Source: Chloroflexota bacterium (GTDB taxonomy: Bacteria > Chloroflexota > Dehalococcoidia > Lucifugimonadales > Lucifugimonadaceae). Taken from it: a stretch of 48,308 nt of DNA. Below, one piece after another: positions 11,346 to 19,739 of the stretch (positions are counted from its first letter, which is position 1; every line of letters begins with the position of its first letter). Below the pieces are notes generated by a model. That model ran no database searches, was not told where the DNA came from, and saw only the letters and a list, made by a program, of their open reading frames with translations. The translations under genes were made by a program, and so were the position numbers. Where the stretch lies: positions 1 through 48,308 of the forward strand of contig JAQBVG010000006.1 of the NCBI GenBank assembly GCA_027623655.1, read 5' to 3'.

Positions 11346-12656
11346 CTATGAATTGTCCGGTGGCCGCGCGTGCACAACCTCAACCTTGACGCGGCGTATC
11401 CGACGTCCAATGACGGACTGAACCGTGATTTTCACTCCATCTGTAGTCACGGTGTCGCCAGGCGACGGCATTTTTCCTAATTCTCGGAATACAAGCCCAC
11501 CGACGGTATCGAAGCCGTCAGCAACTATCGAACTGCCTATCGTTTGATTCATGGCGTCGATTGATGCGCCCGCGTCGGCGAACATTTCGCGCGATCCTGA
11601 AGGTTCGACCTCCGGTCCGTCGACATCGAATTCATCGACGAGTTCTCCGACGATCTCCTCGATCAGGTCCGTAATTGTAACCAGGCCAGAGACTCCCCCG
11701 TATTCGTCAACGACAATAGCGAGTCCGGTCCTGTGCTCCTGGAGCTGCCTGAGCAGTCGCTCAAGGCTCTGTGATTCTGGAACATGCAATGCGGGTCTGG
11801 CGAGAGCCTCGGCGGAGCTATCTACATCCAGGTCATTGTCAAGTGCGGAGAGCACATCACGAGCGAACACGACGCCCGCGATCGTGTCTGAATTTCCCTT
11901 GTAAATCGGAATTTTACTGTGACCACCCACCGACATCAGATCCGCCATCTGCCCGATAGTGGCCGTGGCCGGCGCGATATTCATGTCGACCCGTGGCACC
12001 ATTATCTCCCGCACCTTGACAGTGTCCATTCGCAGAATCCCCCGAATCATGCGCAGTTCATTTTGATCAGCAGGGATTACCGACTCCTCGAGGAAGTCCA
12101 GGCTCTCCTGGAGTGCCGCCGATACATCCTCATCTACTGCGTCTTCGCTCCGTCTGCGAGATAGATAAAATCCAAGAATCTGCGCCATACCCGGTGCTAC
12201 GCTGATCCACCGTAAAACAATGCTGGTTGGTCGGCTGATCATTCGAGCCCAGGATCTACGGTTCCCGGAAAGTCGTGACGCCGTCAGCTGAAGGACCATC
12301 ACGCCTGCACCAGCAAGCAAGCCACTCAGGGCAAGCTCAACTCCCGACCCAGGCGCTCTACCGCCCGACTCGAGCAATGCAAAGGACGCGAGAGCGGCGG
12401 CAATAAGCGAGGTCGCCTGCACGCTTCTTCCAACGAGCGTCGCCTCCACGCTGAGCCGACCCGTAACTCCATTTTCGTGATCGTGGTCTTGTTCGGTATT
12501 TCCGTTCCCGTTACCCGCAGGACCGCTGGTCGCGTTTCGAGACGTCGCGGGAAGAGGATTAATTCGAGTTCCGAGCGACCATATCGCCAGTGCGATCAAA
12601 AAGAACAACCCGCCTGAAAGAACGAGAATCAACAGTGACGTGAGTTCAGGTGCCAT
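11346..12656 (-). CDS. CorC/HlyC-family membrane protein with CBS pair
   Basis: The 436-residue protein has hydrophobic segments near residues 5-27, 80-100 and 107-125, separated by a charged linker, then a cytoplasmic part that is typical of the hemolysin C/CorC group: REIMVPRVDM at the start of a CBS pair, the second CBS with GLAIVVDEYGGVSGLVTITDLIEEIVGE, and a C-terminal CorC_HlyC domain with DTVGGLVF and GDTV. Members are linked to magnesium or cobalt efflux and stress tolerance, but substrates are mostly unproven. The membrane part is only weakly like the usual DUF21 domain. Its ATG overlaps the stop of a short upstream frame (TAATG). Confidence 0.88.
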   Translation of the reverse strand: MAPELTSLLILVLSGGLFFLIALAIWSLGTRINPLPATSRNATSGPAGNGNGNTEQDHDHENGVTGRLSVEATLVGRSVQATSLIAAALASFALLESGGRAPGSGVELALSGLLAGAGVMVLQLTASRLSGNRRSWARMISRPTSIVLRWISVAPGMAQILGFYLSRRRSEDAVDEDVSAALQESLDFLEESVIPADQNELRMIRGILRMDTVKVREIMVPRVDMNIAPATATIGQMADLMSVGGHSKIPIYKGNSDTIAGVVFARDVLSALDNDLDVDSSAEALARPALHVPESQSLERLLRQLQEHRTGLAIVVDEYGGVSGLVTITDLIEEIVGELVDEFDVDGPEVEPSGSREMFADAGASIDAMNQTIGSSIVADGFDTVGGLVFRELGKMPSPGDTVTTDGVKITVQSVIGRRIRRVKVEVVHARPPDNS

Positions 12657-12742
12657 TACGTTCGCACCGCCTCAAATAATTGTTGTCTGTTCTGATCGGG
12701 ACGTTTCCCCGTACTATCGGGGTCGTCTATGTCTTTCGTCAT
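12656..12742 (-). CDS. Possible short ORF coupled to the CorC-like gene
   Basis: A 28-codon frame (first residues MTKDIDDPDSTG, last FEAVRT) begins near 12742 behind GAGGAA and ends in a TAA whose last two bases are part of the ATG of the CorC-like gene, an arrangement typical of translational coupling. The same frame can be extended upstream into the 3' end of glmU to give 74 codons. No similarity is recognised. The overlap with glmU argues against the long version, and the short one may be chance. Confidence 0.25.
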   Translation of the reverse strand: MTKDIDDPDSTGKRPDQNRQQLFEAVRT

Positions 12743-12776
12743 TTCCTCATAATCCGGAACGCACAACGAAGCAGGT

Positions 12777-14120
12777 TCACTTCGATTTAATAGATTTCGC
12801 TGGAACTCCGGCGACTGTGTCACCCGGCGCGACATTGGATCGAACCACCGAACCAGCTCCTGTCCTGGCGGAACGACCAATGGTCACAGGTGCAATCAAC
12901 ATCGTACTGGAACCGATGAGTGCGCCATTCTCAATAATTGTACGGTGTTTATCCTTACCGTCGTAGTTGCAAGTGATGGTCCCTGCCCCGATATTCACAT
13001 TGTCGCCCACCGTCGCATCGCCCACATAACTGAAATGTGACACATGTGACCCGGAACCAATAACCGACTTCTTTATCTCAGCCAAATTTCCAACAATTGC
13101 GCCCGGTTTCAATTCGGTACCGGACCGCAGTAACGAATTGGTTCCTACACGCGCTCCATCACCGACGATCGAGTCGAACACCCGAGCGCCATCCACGCGG
13201 GCACCATCTCCGATCGTGCTCGAAGAAATTTGTGTGTTAGGCCCGATCACAACGTTCGTTCCGATGGTCACGCCCAGGCCAATGTGAGTACCGGTACCGA
13301 TTTCCGTATCACGCCCGATTCCGACATCCAGGTCGATATATGTCGTCGCCGGGTCAAATATCCTCACGCCGTTTCTCATATGAAATTCGTTAATTTTCCG
13401 GCGGATGATTCGTTCAACATTCGCCAGTTGCACCCTGTCGTTGATCCCCAGGCCAACTTCCGGGTCATCAGCTACGACCATCGTCGATCGCCCAACCCGT
13501 GCAGCAAGTTCTACAACCTTCGTCAGGTAAATCTCGCCGTTTTCAACAGGTTTGATAGATTCAAGTTGATCCCAAATCCACCGGTTGTCGAAGCAGTACA
13601 CAGATGTATTTACAAGATTGCTCCGACGCAGCTCGTCGTCGGCCTCATGATCCTCAAGAATTGAGATTGGTCGGCCGGTACCGTCGACAGTTATCCTTCC
13701 AAAACCTGAAGGATCGGCCACGCGGGCTCCTAGCACAGTGACTGCAGCACCCTTTTCAACATGAGTATCGATCAACGTCCTGAACAATTCTTCGGTGACT
13801 AGGACCATGTCGACGAGTGCGAGTAAGACAATGTCGGCACTTCTGGCGGCTTCGCTCGCCGCGATAAGCGCATCCGCTGTCCCTCTTTGTTCGGCTTGAA
13901 TCGCGATGCGCACACCCGGCGCGAGTGCAGCACGAAACTCTGACGAGTCAGCCATTTCCGGAGATGCGACCACAACCACTTCATCGACGCCAGCAGCTCG
14001 CATTGTGCGAATGACGTAGCCAACAAGTGGCAACCCGGCGATCTTGTGTAAAGATTTCGGGGTGTCCGACCGCATTCGCGTCCCTTTTCCAGCGGCGAGA
14101 ATGACACCTGTGGTAGTCAA
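12777..14120 (-). CDS. glmU: Bifunctional UDP-GlcNAc pyrophosphorylase / GlcN-1-P acetyltransferase
   Basis: GlmU makes UDP-N-acetylglucosamine for cell-wall precursors. The N-terminal uridylyltransferase shows LAAGKGTRMRSDTPKSLHK, QRGTADALIAA and the metal-binding Asn in GINDRVQL. The C-terminal left-handed beta helix (hexapeptide repeats from about residue 240) ends with SHFSYVGDATVGDNVNIG and AGTITCNYDG, with the catalytic His and the acetyl-CoA contacts. The usual GDxPL metal motif reads VDMVL: the Asp is kept but Gly and Pro are lost. At 447 residues it is close to the usual 450-460. It is followed by the CorC-like gene 120 bp downstream in the same direction. Confidence 0.96.
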   Translation of the reverse strand: MTTTGVILAAGKGTRMRSDTPKSLHKIAGLPLVGYVIRTMRAAGVDEVVVVASPEMADSSEFRAALAPGVRIAIQAEQRGTADALIAASEAARSADIVLLALVDMVLVTEELFRTLIDTHVEKGAAVTVLGARVADPSGFGRITVDGTGRPISILEDHEADDELRRSNLVNTSVYCFDNRWIWDQLESIKPVENGEIYLTKVVELAARVGRSTMVVADDPEVGLGINDRVQLANVERIIRRKINEFHMRNGVRIFDPATTYIDLDVGIGRDTEIGTGTHIGLGVTIGTNVVIGPNTQISSSTIGDGARVDGARVFDSIVGDGARVGTNSLLRSGTELKPGAIVGNLAEIKKSVIGSGSHVSHFSYVGDATVGDNVNIGAGTITCNYDGKDKHRTIIENGALIGSSTMLIAPVTIGRSARTGAGSVVRSNVAPGDTVAGVPAKSIKSK

Positions 14121-14429
14121 TTTCCAGCCATCCTCACTCGAAAATTCGTGGGATTTGGTCGTCTACAGCTGTCAGGGTAATTCACTATGACTGTGAACAT
14201 AACCGGTCGCCCCTCACGAATCGAGTTCGCAGGAAACGACGTGGGGTGTTGTAAGCAAGTACTAATAAGCGTGGATATTGGTCGACGATTGTTCAATCGT
14301 AAGTAGCAGTGTTCTCATTCGTCAACATGTTCAAGCGCGCCTGAATGCACATACACATGGCAAATACGCCCTATTTAGTAAATATGTGCACCCGAAATGG
14401 GTAGTTCGATTGCTATAGTTGATGAGTTC
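14121..14429. other. Spacer between glmU and the serine tRNA genes
   Basis: No gene is supported here. The stretch contains the divergent promoters for glmU (minus) and the tRNA genes (plus). A 16-bp palindrome with 7-bp perfect arms, ACGATTG-tt-CAATCGT, lies at 14285-14300 and could be a protein-binding site. Long frames drawn across this stretch and the tRNAs on both strands are artefacts. Confidence 0.5.
14412..14419 (+). promoter_or_regulatory. Extended -10 promoter of the tRNA-Ser genes
   Basis: TGCTATAGT is an extended -10 element (TGN plus TATAGT at 14414-14419). It would start transcription only a few bases before the first tRNA. No clear -35 is visible, which is common for extended -10 promoters. 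Confidence 0.5.
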
Positions 14430-14519
14430 GGAGAGGTGGCTGAGTGGCTGAAGGCGCCGGTCTCGAAAACCGGTATATGCATCCGCATATCGCGGGTTCG
14501 AATCCCGCCCTCTTCGCCA
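14430..14519 (+). tRNA. tRNA-Ser (CGA)
   Basis: The acceptor arms GGAGAGG and CCTCTTC pair (one G-U), followed by discriminator G and an encoded CCA. The anticodon loop CTCGAAA in the stem CCGGT/ACCGG gives anticodon CGA, which reads UCG. A long variable arm (TATATGCATCCGCATAT) shows the class II structure expected for serine. The T arm is GCGGGTTCGAATCCCGC. Confidence 0.97.
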
Positions 14520-14596
14520 AAATTCCGCCGGGGTTGGCCCATCGCTGGCCGACGCTGGGGCGGGATACTGCCGGAAAATACGCCGTGGCAATCCGC

Positions 14597-14686
14597 GGAG
14601 AGGTGCCAGAGTGGTTTAACGGGCACGCCTGGAAAGCGTGTGTGGGTGCAAGTCCACCGCAGGTTCGAATCCTGTCCTCTCCGCCA
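14597..14686 (+). tRNA. tRNA-Ser (GGA)
   Basis: The acceptor arms GGAGAGG and CCTCTCC pair perfectly, followed by discriminator G and an encoded CCA. The anticodon loop CTGGAAA in the stem CACGC/GCGTG gives anticodon GGA, which reads UCC and UCU. The long variable arm is TGTGGGTGCAAGTCCACC. It lies 77 bp after the first serine tRNA and is probably on the same transcript. Confidence 0.97.
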
Positions 14687-14840
14687 AATGCCAGTACAGG
14701 AATAACCTGTCGTTCCCGCCTCGGGTTCTTTGTGGCCCAGCAACTCCCGCTATTTTTCACGTCCTCATCCTCGCATTGCAGCCTTGCAGTGCGACAGCGG
14801 TACTTGCCAATTGTCATTTATTTAAGCCATTATTCGGCCC

Positions 14841-16007
14841 ATGAATGACTTGAAGTACTGGGTAGCCTTCCACCAGGTATCTGGGCTGGGTCCGGTCGCG
14901 TTTACGAAACTTGAATCGCGATTTGGCGATCTGGAATCAGCCTGGAACGCTCCAGTGGCTGAAATCATCACCGCAGGTATAGGTCCAAAAGTCGCCTCGG
15001 AAGCCAATCGATTCCGTGATGAACACGATCCCGATGAAGTGATGGAATCCCTCGAACGACTTGGCATTCGGGCAATTCACCTGCGTCATCCGGAATATCC
15101 TGAGCGACTGGCCGAAATCCCCGCGGCACCCAGCGTCGTCTATGTGAAGGGTCAACTGCCGGGTGCCGACGAACACGCTATCGCAATTGTCGGATCCCGC
15201 GAGGCAACGCCGTACGGGCTTGAGATGACCAGGCGCATTTCTTACGATCTCGCGAGAGCTGGTGTTATCGTCGTGTCCGGTCTTGCCAGGGGTATCGACA
15301 GCGCCTCTCACAAAGCTGCGCTTGAATCGGGCGGCCGCACCGTCGCGATTCTTGGTTCCGGGCTGGACCGCATCTACCCGCAACGGAATATACCTATCGC
15401 AGAAAAAATCGCCGAACGCGGCGCCCTGTTCACCGAATATCCACCCGGCGTAAGCGCCCTCCCTCAACACTTCCCGCGTCGCAATCGCCTGATCAGCGGG
15501 CTATGCCACGGGGTGCTGGTGGTTGAAGCAGCATTCAAGAGCGGCGCCATGTTGACGGTGAACTGGGCGCTGGAACAGGATCGCGAGGTATTCGCCGTCC
15601 CGGGAAGTGCCCTGAGTGAGAAAAGTAAGGGAACGAATTGGCTGATTCAACAGGGAGCCAAACTGACTACGTCCGCCGACGATATCCTGGAAGAACTCAG
15701 TATCGAATCGAGAGGTTCCGAACCACCCGAACGGAAGTCAATTGAGGTCGAGATTGAGTCCGATAAACGTAAAAACGCGCTTGACAACCTCTCGCGTGAG
15801 AACAATGTATTAAACATCGAGCAACGCGTTCTCGGTCTTCTGGAAAGCACGGAAGGGCCGATGTACGTCGATGACATCACAAGGACTCTGGGCGAATCCG
15901 CATCGGCGGTCAGTTCGGTCCTCGCGGTGCTTGAGCTTCGGGGTACAGCCCGACAGGTTGGCACGATGCAATTCATTGTTGACAGAGAACGACCGGTGGT
16001 CTCATGA
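14841..16007 (+). CDS. dprA: DNA-processing protein DprA (Smf)
   Basis: DprA loads RecA on incoming single-stranded DNA in natural transformation and is widely conserved even where competence is unproven. The 388 residues show an N-terminal helical part with a helix-hairpin-helix-like segment (VSGLGPVAFTKL), the Rossmann core with IAIVGSREATPYG, VSGLARGIDSASHKAAL, TVAILGSGLDRIYP and HFPRRNRLISGL, and a C-terminal winged-helix domain (about 325-380). The ATG start follows the tRNA genes by 154 bp. It opens the plus-strand block and is followed 28 bp later by topA, the common dprA-topA order. Confidence 0.96.
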   Translation: MNDLKYWVAFHQVSGLGPVAFTKLESRFGDLESAWNAPVAEIITAGIGPKVASEANRFRDEHDPDEVMESLERLGIRAIHLRHPEYPERLAEIPAAPSVVYVKGQLPGADEHAIAIVGSREATPYGLEMTRRISYDLARAGVIVVSGLARGIDSASHKAALESGGRTVAILGSGLDRIYPQRNIPIAEKIAERGALFTEYPPGVSALPQHFPRRNRLISGLCHGVLVVEAAFKSGAMLTVNWALEQDREVFAVPGSALSEKSKGTNWLIQQGAKLTTSADDILEELSIESRGSEPPERKSIEVEIESDKRKNALDNLSRENNVLNIEQRVLGLLESTEGPMYVDDITRTLGESASAVSSVLAVLELRGTARQVGTMQFIVDRERPVVS

Positions 16008-16035
16008 CGATCATCGTATTTGAGGTGTTGAGCAT

Positions 16036-18183
16036 TTGGCGAAAACGTCACGGCGAGATCTGGTTATTGTGGAGTCTCCTGCGAAAGCGCGAACCGTGGG
16101 CCGGTTCCTTGGCGACAATTACGTCGTCAAGGCGTCGATGGGGCACATCAGAGATCTCCCAAAGAACTCGCTGGGCGTAGATATCGATAATGATTTCGAA
16201 CCCAGCTACATAAACGTCACTGGCCGAGCAACGCTAATCTCGGAAATAAAGAAGGCTGCGAAACAGGCCGATTCCGTTTATCTCGCGACCGACCCGGATC
16301 GCGAAGGCGAAGCAATTTCCTGGCATCTTGTAGAAGCTGCTGACCTCGGGAAAGCCAAGAATCTCAAACGGGTTGTCTTCCACGAAATCACGAACTCCGC
16401 CGTTGCAGAGGCATTCGCAAACCCACGTGACATCGACATGGAGCTCGTCAACGCCCAACAGGCACGCAGGCTTCTCGACAGAATCGTTGGATACAAGCTC
16501 AGTCCGGTTTTGTGGAGCAAGATCAGGCGTGGGCTTTCTGCCGGAAGGGTCCAGTCGGTCGCACTCCGAATAATTGTCGATCGTGAGCGGGAAATAGAGG
16601 CGTTCAAGTCGGAAGAGTACTGGGTCATATCGGTCGATCTCGAGACTGAGTCTGGCGACAGTAAGTACGACTTCAACGCTTCACTGAGCGCTATTTCCGG
16701 CCAAAGCGGGAAACCAGTCGTCGATAACGAAACGACGGCTACGGCGATAAAAAATGATCTTGACGTTGCGTCGTACGTGGTTTCAAAAATCACCCGCAGA
16801 GAAGCCAGACAGACTCCGCGACCTCCGTTTACTACCAGCACACTCCAACAGCAGGCGGCGCGGTCCTTCAGGTTCAGCGCCCAGCGCACGATGCGCATCG
16901 CCCAGGATCTGTACGAAGGTATTGAACTGGGCAGCTCTGACACAGTCGGCCTGATCACCTATATGCGGACCGACTCCGTTAATCTTTCGCAAAATGCTCT
17001 TGATGAGGCACAGGCCTTCATAAAGTCAACTTACGGTTCGGAATACACGTCTGGCCCAAAGCGGTATAAGACCCGAAGTAAATCTGCGCAGGAAGCCCAC
17101 GAAGCTATCCGACCGACCTCTGCAGAAAACACTCCTGAAAAACTCGCGCCATTTCTCTCCAGCGAACAACTGCGGCTCTACACGATGATCTGGAAGCGGA
17201 CCATCGCCAGCCAGATGACCGACGCCATCGTCGATAACACAGGTGTCGACATCACGGCAACAGCCCCCAACAAGAACGCCTACACCGTCCGGGCTACCGG
17301 ATCTGTTATCAAATTCGATGGGTTCCGAAAGCTATACATAGAAACTCGCGACGAGGATGTTGACGAGGAAGACAGCAGGCAATTGCCTCCAATGACCGAA
17401 GGCGATCTGGCGAAGAAGATTTCGGTAATCACCGATCAGAAATTCACCCAGCCACCTCCGCGTTACACGGAGGCGAACCTGATCCGATTTTTGGAAGAAC
17501 AGGGAATCGGCCGCCCTAGCACCTACGCGTCGATTGTCGGCACAATTGAGAAAAGGCAGTACGTTGATCGAGATAAGACGCGTTTCATGCCGACTCCGCT
17601 CGGCACTGCCGTGTCGGATCTACTGACTGCACATTTCTCGAACATCATGGACACGGGGTTCACCGCCGGAATGGAGGCGAAGCTCGACTCCGTTGCCGAA
17701 GGTGAGCAGGACTGGGTCGAGATGCTGCGCGAATTCTACGGTCCGTTTGACTTAGCTGTAGAAAAAACAATTGAAGAAGCTGATCGAGTTGATCGTAAAA
17801 CGCTCGTCCAAAAAAGCGATGAAAAGTGCGAAGGCGGGGACGATCTTGTTATCCGTACCGGCCGTTTTGGTAAGTTCCTTTCGTGTGGGAGATTTCCGGA
17901 GTGCCGGGTTTCTATCTCCACCCGACCGGGTGAGCGCGCCACCGGTGAGGTCAAAGAAAACTGGGAGATTGCCTGGAAGACCGCCATGGAAAAATGTGCG
18001 ATCGTGCACCCCGAAGCCGCCGCGGCAGCGGCTGCAGAGGCCGAGGCAAAACGTGGAGCACGGCGAAAGGTCTCTACAAACGGGAAGACCGCAGCCAGCT
18101 CTGGTGGCAAGGCAAAGACCAGGGCGAAAGCCGGTTCTGGCGCCAACTCCAGGACCCGAGCTAAAGCAAAGAGCTCCTCGTAA
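16036..18183 (+). CDS. topA: DNA topoisomerase I (type IA)
   Basis: TopA relaxes negative supercoils through a tyrosine-DNA intermediate. The Toprim domain is at the N-terminus (LVIVESPAKARTVGRFLG; acidic DPDREGEAISW), and the catalytic tyrosine is Y309 in LITYMRTDS. The TTG start follows GAGGTG by 8 bases. After the core, the zinc-ribbon region keeps only three of the four cysteines expected (KCEGG, LSCGRF, PECR), and a lone later cysteine is at MEKC. The last 70 residues are an Ala/Lys/Arg-rich tail, probably a nucleic-acid-binding extension. The 715-residue length is normal. Confidence 0.97.
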   Translation: MAKTSRRDLVIVESPAKARTVGRFLGDNYVVKASMGHIRDLPKNSLGVDIDNDFEPSYINVTGRATLISEIKKAAKQADSVYLATDPDREGEAISWHLVEAADLGKAKNLKRVVFHEITNSAVAEAFANPRDIDMELVNAQQARRLLDRIVGYKLSPVLWSKIRRGLSAGRVQSVALRIIVDREREIEAFKSEEYWVISVDLETESGDSKYDFNASLSAISGQSGKPVVDNETTATAIKNDLDVASYVVSKITRREARQTPRPPFTTSTLQQQAARSFRFSAQRTMRIAQDLYEGIELGSSDTVGLITYMRTDSVNLSQNALDEAQAFIKSTYGSEYTSGPKRYKTRSKSAQEAHEAIRPTSAENTPEKLAPFLSSEQLRLYTMIWKRTIASQMTDAIVDNTGVDITATAPNKNAYTVRATGSVIKFDGFRKLYIETRDEDVDEEDSRQLPPMTEGDLAKKISVITDQKFTQPPPRYTEANLIRFLEEQGIGRPSTYASIVGTIEKRQYVDRDKTRFMPTPLGTAVSDLLTAHFSNIMDTGFTAGMEAKLDSVAEGEQDWVEMLREFYGPFDLAVEKTIEEADRVDRKTLVQKSDEKCEGGDDLVIRTGRFGKFLSCGRFPECRVSISTRPGERATGEVKENWEIAWKTAMEKCAIVHPEAAAAAAAEAEAKRGARRKVSTNGKTAASSGGKAKTRAKAGSGANSRTRAKAKSSS

Positions 18184-18192
18184 CTGTCGAAA

Positions 18193-19194
18193 ATGGTCGA
18201 TCACCTGATTATGACGACCACAAAAAGACTTCCATCACCCGCGATGGAGAACGCTCTCAAGCGGCCGAACCTCGCCAACTATTCGAACCACATACATGAC
18301 TACGCCGACCACGTAATAGCGACACGTCAACTCGCAGAACATACGGTCCGCAACTACATCAACGACCTCGTTCCGCTGGTCGAATACATCGGTGAACGTG
18401 AAATCACGAACCTCGAAACCGTCGACCGATCGTTCCTCCGGGGGTACCTTGCATCGCTGATGTCGAGCGGGTTCAGTCGGAGCAGCGTTTCGCGCAAGCT
18501 GTCAGCAGTGAGATCGTTCTTCCGATTCCTTCGACTGTCCGGAGAGATCGAAATCGATCAAAGCGATCTCGTATCTGGTCCTCGACCCGAAAAAAGACTG
18601 CCCACAGTCGCATCAACATTTGAGATTGATCGGTTGATGGGCGAACCCGATATCAACAACGATGCGGGGATACGCGATCGCGCTCTGCTCGAGCTTCTGT
18701 ACGCAGCAGGTCTGCGTGTTTCAGAAGTCAATACCATGGACCTCGACAGTCTCAACTTGAAGTCCAGGGAGGTAAGGGTCGTTGGCAAGGGATCTAAGCC
18801 CAGGGTAGCCCTGATTGGCGATCAGTGCGTTCGCTGGATCGAGAGATATCTGGTCGATGTCAGGCCGAAGTTCACCGGGCGTCGGTCCGAGGTTGCGCTC
18901 TGGATGAATCAATTCGGGGGAAGATTGTCGACCAGGTCTATACAGCGGATCGTAAAAAAGTACGCATTGGCCGCCGGACTGGATCCGCATTTTCACACGC
19001 ACTCCCTTCGCCACAGCTTTGCCACGCACATGCTTGACGGTGGCGCCGATTTACGAGTTGTGCAGGACCTGCTGGGACACAGCAGCCCCGCGACTACGCA
19101 GATTTACACCCAGGTTTCAGCCGAGCAATCTCGGGCTGTCTACCTCGTTGCACATCCGAGGGCTAACAGGACGCAATCTAACAACACAACGTAG
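18193..19194 (+). CDS. xerC: Xer-type tyrosine recombinase
   Basis: A 333-residue site-specific recombinase, most likely the chromosome dimer resolvase. The N-terminal SAM-like domain (YADHVIATRQLAEHTVRNYINDL) is followed by a catalytic domain with the first arginine in LLYAAGLRVSEV, the HxxR motif in HTHSLRHSFATHML, the second histidine in LLGHSSPATTQ, and the nucleophilic tyrosine in IYTQV. It follows topA by 9 bp. XerC versus XerD or XerA cannot be told from one sequence. There is no integrase context (no att duplication or cargo), so a housekeeping role is preferred. Confidence 0.9.
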   Translation: MVDHLIMTTTKRLPSPAMENALKRPNLANYSNHIHDYADHVIATRQLAEHTVRNYINDLVPLVEYIGEREITNLETVDRSFLRGYLASLMSSGFSRSSVSRKLSAVRSFFRFLRLSGEIEIDQSDLVSGPRPEKRLPTVASTFEIDRLMGEPDINNDAGIRDRALLELLYAAGLRVSEVNTMDLDSLNLKSREVRVVGKGSKPRVALIGDQCVRWIERYLVDVRPKFTGRRSEVALWMNQFGGRLSTRSIQRIVKKYALAAGLDPHFHTHSLRHSFATHMLDGGADLRVVQDLLGHSSPATTQIYTQVSAEQSRAVYLVAHPRANRTQSNNTT

Positions 19195-19275
19195 TACGCT
19201 TATTAAATGGGTCGTGACGGTCGGCCCTGCTCAACCAGTATCACCAGCTCGCAACCCGGGTACCGGGAGTTCAAA

Positions 19276-19716
19276 TTGCCCGCAACGATTCTTGTCATTA
19301 ATGGACCGAACCTGAACAACCTCGGCAAGCGAGACACCTCGCTCTACGGCAATAAAACACTGGCCGACATCGAGAGCGAGATCTCCGCACTCGCCTCCCA
19401 GTTGCAAATTGGCGTGAAATTCTTTCAGTCCAACCACGAAGGTGCGATAGTTGATTTCATCCAGCAGTTTTCATCAGAAGCTGCCGGCGTGATCATCAAC
19501 GCGGGTGCCCTGACACAGGTCGGCTACTCCATTCTCGACGCCCTGCTGGACACTGGCCTGCCGTTCGTCGAGGTCCACCTGTCGAACATCCATGCGCGAG
19601 AAGAGTTCCGCCAAAAGTCTGTATTCGCCGCCAGGGCCGTAGGCCAAATGGCGGGTTTTGGGTCTTCCGGGTACATTTACGCGCTCGACCATCTCAGTTC
19701 GATAATAGACAACTAG
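19276..19716 (+). CDS. aroQ: Type II 3-dehydroquinate dehydratase
   Basis: AroQ converts 3-dehydroquinate to 3-dehydroshikimate in the shikimate pathway. I start it at a TTG at 19276 behind GGGAG, which gives 146 residues, the family's normal length; the longer reading from 19207 adds 23 unlike residues. The N-terminal motif NGPNLNNLGKRDTSLYG with the catalytic Tyr, SNHEGAIVDFIQ, and EVHLSNIHAREEFR with the catalytic His are present. The usual INPGAYTHTS loop reads INAGALTQVGYS, so three normally strict positions differ. It is tightly followed by the M24 peptidase (23 bp). Confidence 0.92.
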   Translation: MPATILVINGPNLNNLGKRDTSLYGNKTLADIESEISALASQLQIGVKFFQSNHEGAIVDFIQQFSSEAAGVIINAGALTQVGYSILDALLDTGLPFVEVHLSNIHAREEFRQKSVFAARAVGQMAGFGSSGYIYALDHLSSIIDN

Positions 19717-19739
19717 TTGCCGCACGGAGTTTTTCCGCA

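Noticed and set aside
14331-14848. Several frames of 65-134 codons across the tRNA region, both strands
   Set aside because: They run through two clear class II serine tRNA genes and their composition follows the tRNA sequences.
18193-19194. Phage or island integrase
   Set aside because: The recombinase sits in a housekeeping block after topA with no att duplication, tRNA target or cargo genes, so a Xer role is more likely.
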